Shown: piece by piece, positions 36,609-48,625 of the stretch | Layout: each line of letters begins with the position of its first letter | Numbering within the stretch: position 1 is the stretch's first letter | NCBI RefSeq assembly: GCF_002738225.1 | Contig: NZ_PEBQ01000014.1 | Location: forward strand, 1-64,000 | Source of the DNA: Acetobacter pomorum | GTDB taxonomy: Bacteria > Pseudomonadota > Alphaproteobacteria > Acetobacterales > Acetobacteraceae | Reading direction: 5' to 3' | Length of the DNA stretch: 64,000 nucleotides | Program-made: the position numbers and the translations under genes | The notes under the pieces: model-generated | What the model saw: the letters and a program-made list of their open reading frames with translations, nothing else | What the model was told of the DNA's origin: nothing | Databases searched by the model: none

Positions 36609-37382
36609 TTAGAATAAAGGGCCTTCCGGAAAAGGAAGGGGCCTTTCTATACAGGGTGGCTGGTTGGGGTTCAGCTTTTGCCAAGCGCCGTTGCGTAGAA
36701 TTTCCGCAGGCTGAAAACGTTCTTTATAGGCCATTTTGGGGCTGCCGGGTACCCAGTATCCTAGATACAGGTAAGGCAGTTTCATTTGTGCAGTGAGCTC
36801 TAGCAAGGAAAGAATGGCAAAGCTGCCCAGAGAGCGCTGAGGTGTTTCTGTGCTGTAAAAGCTGTAAACGGCAGAAAGCCCATCTTCCAAAACATCAATC
36901 AGGCTTGCTGCCATCAAGGTGGAGTCCGGTGCACGAAATTCGACAATCCGTGTATCTACAGGAGTTTCTTCCACCATAATGCGGTAGTCATGCATAGACA
37001 TGCCAGCCATTTCGCCATCTGAATGCCGACTATCCAAATATCTGCGAAAAAGCGCGTATTGTTCATCCGTTGCAATGGGCGGAATAACACTTCGGGTTAA
37101 ATCAGCATTGCGCCTTATTGTGCGTTTTTGTGTACGGTCAGGCTTAAAGCACGCAACGGGTAGGCGAATGGGAATACAGGCGGAACAGCCATCGCATATA
37201 GGAGCATAGGCCAAGGTGTGGCTACGCCTGAAACCTGCATGCGAAAGACGACTGTGGAGGAAATTGGCCTCTGGAGTTGCAAGATCTACCAGTATTTTAC
37301 GCTCGGTCCGAGACGGTAGATATGGACAGGCACCCGGCGGCGCTGTGTAGAAAAAATGCGGCCTGTCTTGCGATGATGTCAT
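36609..37382 (-). CDS. bpt: Aspartate/glutamate leucyltransferase (Bpt family)
   Basis: A 257-residue aminoacyl-tRNA-protein transferase that adds Leu to N-terminal Asp or Glu, feeding the N-degron pathway for ClpS/ClpAP. The family pattern is clear: FFYTAPPGACPYLPSRTERK, FRRSHTLAYAPICDGCSACIPIRLPV (the CxxC-containing motif), NADLTRSV, YRIMVEETPVDTRIVEF and LYLGYWVPGSPKMAYKERF. The ATG at 37382 matches the family N-terminus; upstream in-frame residues do not. It is convergent with parC over a shared hairpin. Confidence 0.92.
   Translation of the reverse strand: MTSSQDRPHFFYTAPPGACPYLPSRTERKILVDLATPEANFLHSRLSHAGFRRSHTLAYAPICDGCSACIPIRLPVACFKPDRTQKRTIRRNADLTRSVIPPIATDEQYALFRRYLDSRHSDGEMAGMSMHDYRIMVEETPVDTRIVEFRAPDSTLMAASLIDVLEDGLSAVYSFYSTETPQRSLGSFAILSLLELTAQMKLPYLYLGYWVPGSPKMAYKERFQPAEILRNGAWQKLNPNQPPCIERPLPFPEGPLF
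36616..36647. terminator. Hairpin between parC and bpt
   Basis: AAAGGGCCTTCC (36616-36627) pairs with GGAAGGGGCCTTT (36634-36646) with one bulged base, then CT. It lies 17 bp past the parC stop and inside the last codons of bpt, so it may terminate both convergent genes. Confidence 0.5.
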
Positions 37383-37403
37383 GGGGAAAACGTATCCCGC
37401 AGC

Positions 37404-37434
37404 AAAATTATGGGCCAGAATACTCTGGCCCATA
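37404..37434 (-). terminator. Terminator after hemB
   Basis: A perfect 10-bp dyad TATGGGCCAG/CTGGCCCATA (37409-37418 with 37425-37434) has the loop AATACT. On the minus strand it is followed by ATTTTGC, giving a short U-run downstream of hemB. Confidence 0.65.
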
Positions 37435-37455
37435 TGCCGTGATATTGACCAAAAC

Positions 37456-40058
<2,603 letters not shown>

Positions 40059-40239
40059 ATATTTTTCTCCTGTCCGGGCCGCACGGAAAGCGGTAAGAAG
40101 CCTCCAACGGTCTTTTTTTCTATAAACAGGCCAGCAGCACGTCCTGGCAAGATGTGTTTCTAACGTAACGAACTAACTCTGCCAGCCGCCCGGCAAATAT
40201 GCTGGTGAACATATTGTCTGATTTTGAGGGAACACCTGA

Positions 40240-41532
40240 ATGAGCCACACGGATCTGGATCGCTTTTTCCATGCGTCTCTAGCCCAGACTGATCCGGATG
40301 TTGCAGCCGCCATTGAAGGCGAGCTGAAGCGTCAGCAGGAAGGCATTGAACTGATAGCCAGTGAGAACATGGCGTCTGAAGCCGTGCTTCAGGCTCAGGG
40401 CAGCGTGCTAACCAACAAATACGCAGAAGGTTACCCCGGCCGCCGCTATTATGGTGGCTGTGTGGAAGTGGACAAGGTTGAAACCCTTGCCATCGACCGC
40501 GTGAAAACCCTGTTTGGTGCCGCATTTGCCAACGTGCAGCCGCATTCTGGCGCCAACGCCAATCAGGCCGCTTTTATGGCTATGGGCAAGCCGGGTGATA
40601 CCGTACTGGGCATGAGCCTGGCTGCAGGTGGCCATCTTACCCATGGCGCAGCCCCCAACTATTCCGGCAAATGGTTTAATTCCGTACAGTACGGCGTGCG
40701 TCAGCAGGACGGCATGCTGGACTATGAGGAAATGGAACGGCTGGCACGTGAGCATAAGCCTTCCATTATTGTGGCTGGCGGCTCTGCTTATCCGCGTATC
40801 ATTGATTTTGCCCGCTTCCGCCGTATTGCGGATGAAGTTGGTGCCTTCCTGATGGTGGATATGGCGCATTTTGCTGGTCTGGTGGCGGCTGGTCTGTATC
40901 CCAACCCGCTAGAACACGCACATATTGTTACTTCCACCACGCATAAAACCCTGCGTGGCCCACGTGGCGGCCTGATTCTGACCAATGACGAAGCATTGGC
41001 CAAGAAGATCAACTCCGCTGTGTTCCCTGGTTTGCAGGGTGGCCCGCTGATGCATGTTATTGCCGGTAAGGCCGTGGCATTTGGTGAAGCTCTCCGTCCG
41101 GAATTTAAGGAATACCAGAAAGCTGTGCAGAAAAACGCAGCCGTGCTGGCCGAAGTGCTGGTGGAGCGTGGGTTTGATATTGTTACCAAAGGCACGGATT
41201 CACATCTGATTCTGGTTGATCTGCGCCCCAAAAAGGTAACCGGCAAAGCTGCAGAACAGGCTCTGGAACGTGCAGGCATTACGGCCAACAAAAACGCCAT
41301 TCCGTTTGACCCGGAAAAGCCCGCCATTACATCTGGCGTACGTCTGGGCAGCCCGGCGGCAACGGCACGTGGCTTCCGTGAAGAAGAATTCCGCCAGATT
41401 GGTGAAATGATTGACGAAGTGCTGACAGCTCTGGCCGCTTCTGGCGGGGAAGGGAACAAGGAAGTCGAAAACGCTGTGCATGAACGCGTTAAGGCTCTGT
41501 GCGCCAAGTTCCCTATCTATAGCCGCGCGTAA
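40240..41532 (+). CDS. glyA: Serine hydroxymethyltransferase
   Basis: A 430-residue PLP enzyme that converts serine and tetrahydrofolate to glycine and methylene-tetrahydrofolate. The sequence includes [37 protein letters not shown] and [15 protein letters not shown]. The catalytic Lys is in [14 protein letters not shown] (about residue 234), with [14 protein letters not shown] near the end. The length is typical. It starts at the ATG at 40240 with GAGGG upstream. A hairpin with GC-rich stem follows the stop. It is the main one-carbon source and links to serB in this window. Confidence 0.97.
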   Translation: MSHTDLDRFFHASLAQTDPDVAAAIEGELKRQQEGIELIASENMASEAVLQAQGSVLTNKYAEGYPGRRYYGGCVEVDKVETLAIDRVKTLFGAAFANVQPHSGANANQAAFMAMGKPGDTVLGMSLAAGGHLTHGAAPNYSGKWFNSVQYGVRQQDGMLDYEEMERLAREHKPSIIVAGGSAYPRIIDFARFRRIADEVGAFLMVDMAHFAGLVAAGLYPNPLEHAHIVTSTTHKTLRGPRGGLILTNDEALAKKINSAVFPGLQGGPLMHVIAGKAVAFGEALRPEFKEYQKAVQKNAAVLAEVLVERGFDIVTKGTDSHLILVDLRPKKVTGKAAEQALERAGITANKNAIPFDPEKPAITSGVRLGSPAATARGFREEEFRQIGEMIDEVLTALAASGGEGNKEVENAVHERVKALCAKFPIYSRA

Positions 41533-41556
41533 TATTTAAGCCTTTTGGGCGGCCAT

Positions 41557-41592
41557 AACGGGCATGTAGGCTTAGGCTTGCGTGCCCGTTTT
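41557..41592 (+). terminator. Terminator after glyA
   Basis: AACGGGCA (41557-41564) pairs with TGCCCGTT (41583-41590) followed by TT. It overlaps the end of the convergent deacylase gene. Confidence 0.5.
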
Positions 41593-42630
41593 GCTGTTTA
41601 GGCGCTTTGCAAGCCTTACGGCTGTGTGCCCACGGCGGGGGCGTAAATTGGGCATTACCAGAATACAGTTATTATAGGGTGTGCGAATTTCATCCTGCCC
41701 ATCAAAAGCAATCACTGTGCCAGCTTTGCGAATAACGCAGCCACTTGCAAACGGCTGAACAAAAACAAAGCGGGATGTTAGAGCACGCACGCAATCTGTA
41801 ACAATGGCCTGCCTTACCGTTTCTGATGGCAGTGGATGCATTGCTGGGGCAGGCAGGGTGCCCGTTTGTGCCAAAAACAGCCGGGTGCTGAGCAAGGCTT
41901 GTTGTGCGGCATTTTTTTGCCAATGTTGCCCGGCTTCCAACAGGCAGGCACGTGTATAGGCATGCGGCATGTTGAAGCGCGTGTAATCAATAAGCCTTAA
42001 TCCATCCTGATGCCCATTGTCCTGAATAACGGCAGGGGGATGAGACTGCGCACTGGCCACACAGCAGGCAAGATCGCGGCTGTTTTCTGCCATGCTGCAT
42101 AGGAAAAGGGGCTGCGCGGGCCACAGCATGGTATGGATATCTAAAAGAATATCCACCGTTTCCAGAACAGGCAGCACTTCACGCACGCGTTGCATTTCCA
42201 CAGATGTATGGGTGGAAGCAATTAACTCCGGCTGCCATAATCTGTTCATATCTTCATCTATAAAGCGAGAGAGTGTTGGGCGCGCGGGATTGAATGTTTT
42301 ATAAGCGGCCAAATTAAGAAAAATCAGGCTTAATCGCCCGTGTAACGGGCGCAATGGCTGCATAAGCAGCTGTTGCAGAGCATAGGCTCCAGCATATTCA
42401 TTGCCATGCATAAGGGCTGTAACAGCCACATGGGGGCCGGGGCGGCGGCTTTCAAAGTGATGCACACCTTCAATGCCACAGTTTCCGGTAATCCATGGGC
42501 TGATATCTGGTGGTGGGTATTCAATACGCACCACAGGTAGAGGTGGCGGCGAAGGGGGCAATAAGGCAGAAACAGCCCGAAAGCGAAATGCGCTCTCTGA
42601 ACGGATGTGTCTTTTAGATGCGCAGCTCAT
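41572..42630 (-). CDS. Succinylglutamate desuccinylase/aspartoacylase family protein
   Basis: A 352-residue zinc hydrolase of the AstE/AspA family. The metal ligands are likely His and Glu in ALMHGNEYAG and His in LLDIHTMLWP; FIDEDMNRLW supplies the substrate-binding DxNR-like element. Such proteins deacylate N-acyl amino acids; the family also contains many uncharacterised members. The ATG at 42630 is chosen because it has a good GGAGAGG upstream; a longer reading frame to 42852 lacks family similarity. It is divergent from a glycosyltransferase gene. The substrate is unknown. Confidence 0.78.
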   Translation of the reverse strand: MSCASKRHIRSESAFRFRAVSALLPPSPPPLPVVRIEYPPPDISPWITGNCGIEGVHHFESRRPGPHVAVTALMHGNEYAGAYALQQLLMQPLRPLHGRLSLIFLNLAAYKTFNPARPTLSRFIDEDMNRLWQPELIASTHTSVEMQRVREVLPVLETVDILLDIHTMLWPAQPLFLCSMAENSRDLACCVASAQSHPPAVIQDNGHQDGLRLIDYTRFNMPHAYTRACLLEAGQHWQKNAAQQALLSTRLFLAQTGTLPAPAMHPLPSETVRQAIVTDCVRALTSRFVFVQPFASGCVIRKAGTVIAFDGQDEIRTPYNNCILVMPNLRPRRGHTAVRLAKRLNSKTGTQA

Positions 42631-42795
42631 AAGTGCCTCTCCAGACATTCGGCTGGAAAGGGCATTTCGGTGTGTAAGGGAAAATAAAAAAAGGAGCAGC
42701 ACCGCATGGCGCAAAAGTATGCGGCGGGTTGTGTATGCCTGCAATCCCTGCTTTGTCTTAATTTCCTTCTTCTTTTCAGGTGACGGGCAGCACGA

Positions 42796-44004
42796 GTGGC
42801 ATCTTCTCTCCATCCTCTTCATCACCTGTGGCGCCAGTTTCCTGTTGCACAAAGGCGGCGTTTGCTGGCTAGGGGCACAGCTTTATTGGCACCAAAAGCT
42901 ACCTATCCAGTGCCCGTTGCTGATGAAAACGTGATTATCGGTGGGGAGCTGGGCCGGGGGTCCGGCTTGGGTGAAGGGGCCAGATTGCTCCTGCGTGGTC
43001 TGCTTTCCCAGGGGATAAACGCAGAAGGCGTGGAAGCAGGGCTTTTGCAAGCGCAGGTAAAAGCGGGGCTGGATTCTGTTTTTGCAGATCCCAGAGCGGC
43101 CTTGGTGTTGCACGTCAATGCACCACAAACGCCAGCAGCACTTTTGCGCCTTGGCCGTAAACATGTGCAGGGGCGGCGCATTGTTGGGTATTGGGTGTGG
43201 GAATTGCCTGTCATCTCTCCCGAATGGCATGCAGGCGTGCCATGTGTGCACGAAATCTGGACACCCTCCCACTTTAGCGCCTGTGCGTTGGCGCCTCTTA
43301 TGCCCGGTCGGGTAAAGGTTGTGCCTTATCCGCTGGCATGTGTGCCGCCTCAGCCATCTGCTTTGGACCGACAGGCTTTTGGATGGCCCGATGATGCTGT
43401 GGTGGTTCTGGTTTCCTTTAGTCTTGCCTCCAGTTTTGAGCGTAAAAATCCATTGGCCGCCATAGCTGCATTTCGGCAGGCTTTTGGGGAGAGAAGAGAC
43501 CGTCTGCTTGTTATGAAAATATCTGGTTCGGCCCATTATGCAGCAGATATGCAACGTCTAAAGGATGCGGCCGCAGGGGCAGCCAATATTTGTTTTGAAA
43601 ACCGTATGCTGCCAATGCCAGATGTTTATGCCATGACACGGCAGGCAGATATTGTGCTTTCCCTGCATCGAAGCGAAGGGTTTGGGCTGGTACCAGCCGA
43701 AGCCATGCTGCTGGAACGCCCGGTGATTGCCACAGACTGGTCCGCCACAGCAGAATTTTTAACATCAGATTGTGGTTGGCCAATTTCTTACAAACTTGTA
43801 ACAGCGGCCGATAAACGGGGCGTGTATCAAGTACCCCACGCCATGTGGGCGGAAGCGGATATTGGGTGTGCAGTAAAGGCATTGCAAACACTTGCAGATA
43901 ATGCCGATAAGCGCCGCCAACTTGGGCAGGCTGCAAAAAGGGCCGCATTGCGGGCTTTTGGGCCAGAGCCTTTACTGAATGCCGTAGCGGCGTTGCAGAC
44001 ATAG
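42796..44004 (+). CDS. Glycosyltransferase, GT-B group 1
   Basis: A 402-residue GT-B enzyme. The N-terminal domain has GRGSGLGEGARLLLRGL, the donor-side domain has FSLASSFERKNPLAAIAAFRQAFG (a typical GT4 beta-strand/Lys-Asn element), and E-x7-E is seen in RSEGFGLVPAEAMLLERP. The start is a GTG at 42796, giving the basic N-terminus (QRRRLLARG); no convincing ATG is upstream. The stop is 25 bp before the next glycosyltransferase gene, so the two form an operon. The acceptor is probably an envelope glycan; the sugars are unknown. Confidence 0.82.
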   Translation: MASSLHPLHHLWRQFPVAQRRRLLARGTALLAPKATYPVPVADENVIIGGELGRGSGLGEGARLLLRGLLSQGINAEGVEAGLLQAQVKAGLDSVFADPRAALVLHVNAPQTPAALLRLGRKHVQGRRIVGYWVWELPVISPEWHAGVPCVHEIWTPSHFSACALAPLMPGRVKVVPYPLACVPPQPSALDRQAFGWPDDAVVVLVSFSLASSFERKNPLAAIAAFRQAFGERRDRLLVMKISGSAHYAADMQRLKDAAAGAANICFENRMLPMPDVYAMTRQADIVLSLHRSEGFGLVPAEAMLLERPVIATDWSATAEFLTSDCGWPISYKLVTAADKRGVYQVPHAMWAEADIGCAVKALQTLADNADKRRQLGQAAKRAALRAFGPEPLLNAVAALQT

Positions 44005-44029
44005 ATGAGGATAAAGTGGCTTGAATGGC

Positions 44030-45130
44030 ATGCGGGTATTTGTTTGGCAGTGGGGGCGTAAAGGCGCAGGCCCACGCATTGCTGTGGAACTTGCCAAAGC
44101 CCTGAACACGCTGCCGCATACGTCTGCCATTCTTTCTCTTTCCACAGGGGCGGAGGTGCTCCAGGCAGAACCAAAGCTGCATAATGATGTGCCTGTGCGT
44201 ACATATAAAAATCTTTCCAGCTTTTTCATGCGCGTGTTGCAGGTTCCGCATCTTTTGCGCGCGCTTAGTGGCATGTTGCGTATTGTTCGGCCAGATGTGG
44301 CGATATGTGCCATGCCGGGGCCGCTTGATCTGGTTATGGCTATGGCCCTGCATAAGGCGGGCGTGCCAGTGGTGGTTTTGGTGCATGATGCGGCAGCCCA
44401 CCCTGGAGATGGTTTTATTGGTCAGATATTTTTGCAACGCCTGCTTATCTGGCTGGCAGATGTTCCGGTTACACTCAGCCAGCATGTGGCTGCCCAGCTT
44501 GAACAGCAATGGTGCATGCGTGGGCGGCATGCACTGGTGGCTTTCCATCCCCCGTTTGCGTTTGCCGCACCTTTAAAGGCGCAAGCCATCCCTTTTGCGC
44601 ATAAAGGGCCTGTCAGGCTGCTTTTTTTTGGGAGATTGCTTTCCTACAAAGGGTTGGATCTTCTTGCGCAAGCTCTTACGGATATGGAAGGAAAAGCACA
44701 GTATATCTGCCGCATAGCTGGTTACGGCCCACATAGCCATGAACTGGATCAGCTTGCTGCTTTACCCAATGTGCAGATTGATAACAGATGGGTGCCAGAA
44801 GTTCAGGTGCGCCACCTTATTGCATGGGCAGATGCGCTTGTGCTGCCTTATAGAGAGGCAACACAAAGCGGTGTTGGGGCTGCGGCCCTTGCTGCTGGTC
44901 GCTGGGTGATTTCAACAGATATCAGCGGTTTGGCAGAACAGTTTGCGGAAGAACCCAATGTGCTGTTTTGCAAGCCTGATGCGCAAAGCCTTGCAGACGT
45001 TCTGAAGCAGTTTATAAAAAACCGGCCTGCCATTACGCCAAATGCACAAAGCAGGCAGGAAGCAGAGCAGGCATGGCAGCTTATGGCCGCGCAGATTTTG
45101 AACGGCGTGCAGAAGGTTGAGGCATCTTAA
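44030..45130 (+). CDS. Glycosyltransferase family 4
   Basis: A 366-residue GT-B enzyme starting at an ATG at 44030 (or a TTG three codons earlier). It has GPRIAVELAKAL near the start, the FFGRLLSYKGLDLLAQAL donor element (about 200-217), and LPYREATQSGVGAAALAAGR in place of the usual E-x7-E, with the first Glu kept. It follows the previous glycosyltransferase by 25 bp and is likely in the same operon. Its last 50 bp overlap, on the opposite strand, the coding end of the DEAD-box helicase gene. Confidence 0.82.
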   Translation: MRVFVWQWGRKGAGPRIAVELAKALNTLPHTSAILSLSTGAEVLQAEPKLHNDVPVRTYKNLSSFFMRVLQVPHLLRALSGMLRIVRPDVAICAMPGPLDLVMAMALHKAGVPVVVLVHDAAAHPGDGFIGQIFLQRLLIWLADVPVTLSQHVAAQLEQQWCMRGRHALVAFHPPFAFAAPLKAQAIPFAHKGPVRLLFFGRLLSYKGLDLLAQALTDMEGKAQYICRIAGYGPHSHELDQLAALPNVQIDNRWVPEVQVRHLIAWADALVLPYREATQSGVGAAALAAGRWVISTDISGLAEQFAEEPNVLFCKPDAQSLADVLKQFIKNRPAITPNAQSRQEAEQAWQLMAAQILNGVQKVEAS

Positions 45131-46283
45131 CCGCAGGAAGCGCCTGTTCGGGGCTGATAATCCGTAGTTTTACCTGTGCGCCAACTTCAATCTGGCGCAG
45201 GCTTTTGCGGTCATCCATTGTGCATAATGTCAGGGCAGACCCTTTTTCTCCGCCGCGCCCTGTGCGCCCGATGCGGTGCAGATAGGTTTCTGGCTGGTCT
45301 GGCACATCGTAGTTGATAACCTGTTTGACGGAAGGTACATCCAATCCACGGGCCGCAACATCTGTGGCTACCAGAATAAACAGGCGCCCCGATTCAAAAC
45401 TGGCAACAGTGCTGGTGCGTTTGTCTTGTGTCAGGTCTCCATGCAGCGGTGCTGCTGCAAGACGTGCTTTTTTAAGCATGGCTGCGACTTGGTCTGCTTC
45501 GGCTTTGGTACGTGTAAAAACAATGCTGCGCATTTTAGGCGCACGGCTAAAAAATTCCCTGATAAAGGCTGGTTTCTGCGAAGGGTCCAAAAATAGGGCT
45601 GCCTGGCGGATAGGGCCGCGTTTTTGAGGGGCTTGTTCAATACAGATTTCAACTGGCTTGTGCAGCAGGCTTAAAAGCGTGGTTTTCAGGCTTTCAGGCT
45701 GCGTAGCAGAAAACACCAGCGTTTGCCGCATGGCAGGCAGATAAGAGAGAAGTGTTTCTGTATCTTCCTGAAATTCAGGAGAGAACAGACGGTCTCCCTC
45801 ATCCAGCACCAGATATCCGCATTCAGAAAGATCACATATCCGGTTGGAAACAAAATCCAGTAGGCGGCCGGGTGTTGCAATCAGAATACGTCGGCCGGTT
45901 GCTTGGGCAAGAAAGTCTTCCTGTTCTGCACGATCAGATCCACCATAAAGCGGAACGAGTGTAATGGCCGGCTGCTTCTGGTTCTTTTTGGTTTCTCCCA
46001 AACAGGCGCGAAAAACTTTTTCTACCTGCAAAACCAGTTCACGTGTGGGAACCAGCACAAGCACAAAACGTGGCTTGCGGGCTTTCAAAATCTTCTGGCT
46101 TAGCGGCAGGGCATAGGCTGCTGTCTTGCCTGTGCCTGTAGGAGCACGTACCAAAACATCCTTCCCATCCAGAATGGCGGGAATGGCAGCTTGTTGCACT
46201 GGAGTAGGGGCAGCCATGCCCGCCTGCTGCGCATATGCGCATAATGCTGGATCCAGGCCCAGATCATGGAAATTACCGGACAT
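45081..46283 (-). CDS. DEAD-box RNA helicase
   Basis: A 400-residue ATP-dependent RNA helicase. Motifs in order: Q motif before APTPVQQAAIPAIL, Walker A APTGTGKT (about 46-53), PTREL, TPGR, motif II VLDEGD in place of DEAD, SAT, then HGDLTQDKRTSTV, VATDVAARGLD and HRIGRTGRGG. The basic C-terminal tail (SARRSKSARP) is short. The ATG at 46283 with AAGGAGAAAGG upstream matches the family N-terminus. Which member (RhlE, SrmB, CsdA-like) cannot be fixed. Its 3' end overlaps the convergent glycosyltransferase gene by 50 bp. Confidence 0.9.
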   Translation of the reverse strand: MSGNFHDLGLDPALCAYAQQAGMAAPTPVQQAAIPAILDGKDVLVRAPTGTGKTAAYALPLSQKILKARKPRFVLVLVPTRELVLQVEKVFRACLGETKKNQKQPAITLVPLYGGSDRAEQEDFLAQATGRRILIATPGRLLDFVSNRICDLSECGYLVLDEGDRLFSPEFQEDTETLLSYLPAMRQTLVFSATQPESLKTTLLSLLHKPVEICIEQAPQKRGPIRQAALFLDPSQKPAFIREFFSRAPKMRSIVFTRTKAEADQVAAMLKKARLAAAPLHGDLTQDKRTSTVASFESGRLFILVATDVAARGLDVPSVKQVINYDVPDQPETYLHRIGRTGRGGEKGSALTLCTMDDRKSLRQIEVGAQVKLRIISPEQALPAVKMPQPSARRSKSARP

Positions 46284-46411
46284 CGTGTTGCCTTTCTCCT
46301 TATCTGGAATGCGCAAACACGCCTTGCACGCTTTCTGTTCCAGCGGCAAGGAGGGAAAGACACAGTAACATCTTTAGTACTCTCCCTTGCGTAGCAGAGG
46401 AAAAACGCATC

Positions 46412-47443
46412 ATGGCGCTTGCAGATTACGCCGGAACCCAGAATGGTTCAAATACGCCGCTTTGCGGGCAGCAGGCGGGTCTTGCAGCTTTTGCGGTGGG
46501 GGAGGATTTTGCAGGTATGCGCTCGCAGGCCATGGGGCTTGTTATGCGCGCAGGCTGGAATGGCACGTTTCATCCTGTATGCCCAAGCAAATTTGCACGT
46601 GTGATGCTGCGCGGTCCACGCTGGATTGGCAAATCCTTCCTGCGTGGAAACGATGGCATGGGGTTGGAAGAAAACCCCGCCTTTGCACAATCCTCCGTAG
46701 TGGTGAGTGTTGGTGGAAAAGGTGGGGAAATTGGGGCTGGTTTGCGCAGTTCAAAGCGGCCCGTGGTGCAAATTCAGAACCCGCGCAAAAATCTGTCTCG
46801 TTTTGATCTGATTGTTGCCTGCCGGCATGATGATATTGCTGGCCCTAATGTTTTGCTGGGCCGTACGGCACTGCATGGTCTTACGCCAGAAGCGCTGCAA
46901 CAGGCGCGGGAGTTCTGGCAGCCACAGTTTGCAAAACTGCCACGTCCACTTATTGCGGCCCTTGTTGGTGGATCTAACGGGCGCTTCCATTTTGGTGAGG
47001 CAGAAGCACGTCGCCTTGCGCAGGTTCTGGTAGAAACCCTTAAGGCAGAAGGTGGTAGTTTGATTGTCACACCTTCGCGCCGTACAAGTGCTGCGGCCAT
47101 GAAAGTGCTGACAGCTATAGTAGAAGGTGCGGGCGGCCATGTCTGGAACGGGGAAGGGGAAAACCCCTATGAAGGGCTGATTGCCTGCGCAGATAATCTG
47201 ATTGTCACAATTGATAGTGTCTCAATGATATCAGAGGCGGTGGCAGGGTGCGCTCCAGTAACAATTTATCCGCTACCGGGGCGTTCTCGCCGGATCAGTG
47301 ATTTTGTGGAAGAGCTTGAACTGGCAGGACGTGTGCATGTGCTGGAAGATGCAGAAACGCGCCTTCCGGCTCCGTGGCTGGCCCAGACACTGGATGACAC
47401 ACCCTATATTCTTGCAGAACTGCACAAACGGCTTGGTTTTTGA
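46412..47443 (+). CDS. ELM1-family (mitochondrial fission ELM1-like, DUF1022) protein
   Basis: A 343-residue protein of a family widespread in alphaproteobacteria and plant mitochondria. The sequence fits a GT-B-like fold: VVSVGGKGGEIGAGLRSSKRP, then the second domain with LPRPLIAALVGGSNGRFHFG, and SLIVTPSRRTSAAAMKVL. The conserved tail has IVTIDSVSMISEAVAGCAPVTIYPLP. The biochemical role in bacteria is not established. The ATG at 46412 follows AGAGG; the frame is open upstream into the divergent helicase start, which is not homologous. Confidence 0.82.
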   Translation: MALADYAGTQNGSNTPLCGQQAGLAAFAVGEDFAGMRSQAMGLVMRAGWNGTFHPVCPSKFARVMLRGPRWIGKSFLRGNDGMGLEENPAFAQSSVVVSVGGKGGEIGAGLRSSKRPVVQIQNPRKNLSRFDLIVACRHDDIAGPNVLLGRTALHGLTPEALQQAREFWQPQFAKLPRPLIAALVGGSNGRFHFGEAEARRLAQVLVETLKAEGGSLIVTPSRRTSAAAMKVLTAIVEGAGGHVWNGEGENPYEGLIACADNLIVTIDSVSMISEAVAGCAPVTIYPLPGRSRRISDFVEELELAGRVHVLEDAETRLPAPWLAQTLDDTPYILAELHKRLGF

Positions 47444-47467
47444 TCAATCCATTTGTGCCGTGCAAAT

Positions 47468-47662
47468 TTAGATCCAGATAGACCCAAGCAGAATAAGCGT
47501 GCCCACAATAAGGGCCGCCACATGGCGCATGACGTGCTCTGGTGTATCTGGTGGTAAGTTGAGATAAAAGACAAAGCAGTAAGCGACCAACCCACACCCA
47601 ACAATCACACAGATTGTACGGACGATGGGGTAAGTTGAAATATCACGCGGATCAAACTGCAT
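47468..47662 (-). CDS. Small two-helix membrane protein
   Basis: A 64-residue protein with two hydrophobic segments (about 17-34, IRTICVIVGCGLVAYCFVFY region, and about 45-63, VAALIVGTLILLGSIW) joined by a polar loop (PPDTPEHVMRH). AGAGAAAG precedes the ATG at 47662. It lies between the ELM1-like gene (convergent) and serB (same strand, 42 bp upstream). The family is unknown. Its size, start signal and clean topology support a real gene, but no function can be given. Confidence 0.6.
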   Translation of the reverse strand: MQFDPRDISTYPIVRTICVIVGCGLVAYCFVFYLNLPPDTPEHVMRHVAALIVGTLILLGSIWI

Positions 47663-47704
47663 AATCTTTCTCTTTAATCCTTAAGCCGTCGTGCCAGATA
47701 TTTG

Positions 47705-48595
47705 TTAGTTCCTGATAAATGCAGAAGCAGGATACCCCTGCGCAAACAAAACTGTGCGAAGGGAGGTATGATTGATCTGGGCAGCAATTTCCTTACGCAC
47801 AACCGGCTTGGCATAAAAAGCCATACCAAGCCCGGCCTTGCGCAGCATGGGCAGGTCATTCGCACCATCGCCAATAGCCAATGTGGCCTCTGTGGGCAGA
47901 TGATGGGTGGTTGTCAGCTTTTCCAGCAGATGCAGTTTTGCATCTGGGCCCAGAACGGGTTGCCCGGTTGCCCCTGTCAGACAGTCTTCTGTATTAAAAA
48001 GTAAGGTGTTGGCATGGTTTTCATCAAACCCGCATAAAGCTGCAACCTTGGAGGTAAAAAAGGTAAAACCGCCAGAAACCAACGCTGTATAAGCGCCATG
48101 TGCATGCATAGTTTGTACAAGTTCACGCGCACCGGAATTGAGTTTGACATCCTTCCATGCTTTTTCCAGCAAAGAGGCAGGAAGTCCTTTCAATAGGGCG
48201 ACACGTTCGCGCAGGGATGCCGCAAAATCCAGCTCACCATTCATGGAACGTGCCGTAATGGCCGCTACTTTTTCACCAATGCCAGCATGGGCCGCTACAT
48301 CATCCAATGTTTCATTGGCAACAATGGTGCTGTCCATGTCGGAAACCAGCAGCTTTTTGCGGCGTGTGGCGGTATGGGTCAACACCATATCTATGGGTAG
48401 GGTATTCAGCGCTTCCCGCACGGTTGGCAGCTTGCTGGCGGCACTTTCCGTACAGGGGAGATCAACTGCCTCCCCAGCAGAAAGCACGGTGGCTTCTGCA
48501 GTGGTGGCCAGAATGTCGCGCACCAGTGCAATGGTGGCGGTATCAAGGGTGGTTGCCTCACGTTGGGCAACAAGGGTCAGAACAAGGCTCGTCAT
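47705..48595 (-). CDS. serB: Phosphoserine phosphatase
   Basis: A 296-residue HAD-family enzyme that dephosphorylates phosphoserine, the last step of serine synthesis. The catalytic motif is DMDST at 86-90, followed by the cap with ETLDDVAAHAGIGEKVAAIT, the Ser in ALVSGGFTFF, and GDGANDLPMLRKAGLGMAFYAKP. The N-terminal ~85 residues are an ACT-like extension, as in longer SerB proteins. The ATG at 48595 is the family start; a longer frame exists only by overlapping miaA. Its start codon lies 30 bp from that of the divergent miaA. Confidence 0.94.
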   Translation of the reverse strand: MTSLVLTLVAQREATTLDTATIALVRDILATTAEATVLSAGEAVDLPCTESAASKLPTVREALNTLPIDMVLTHTATRRKKLLVSDMDSTIVANETLDDVAAHAGIGEKVAAITARSMNGELDFAASLRERVALLKGLPASLLEKAWKDVKLNSGARELVQTMHAHGAYTALVSGGFTFFTSKVAALCGFDENHANTLLFNTEDCLTGATGQPVLGPDAKLHLLEKLTTTHHLPTEATLAIGDGANDLPMLRKAGLGMAFYAKPVVRKEIAAQINHTSLRTVLFAQGYPASAFIRN

Positions 48596-48625
48596 GGCAA
48601 AGGGGTGTGTGGCAGGAATGCAGGC

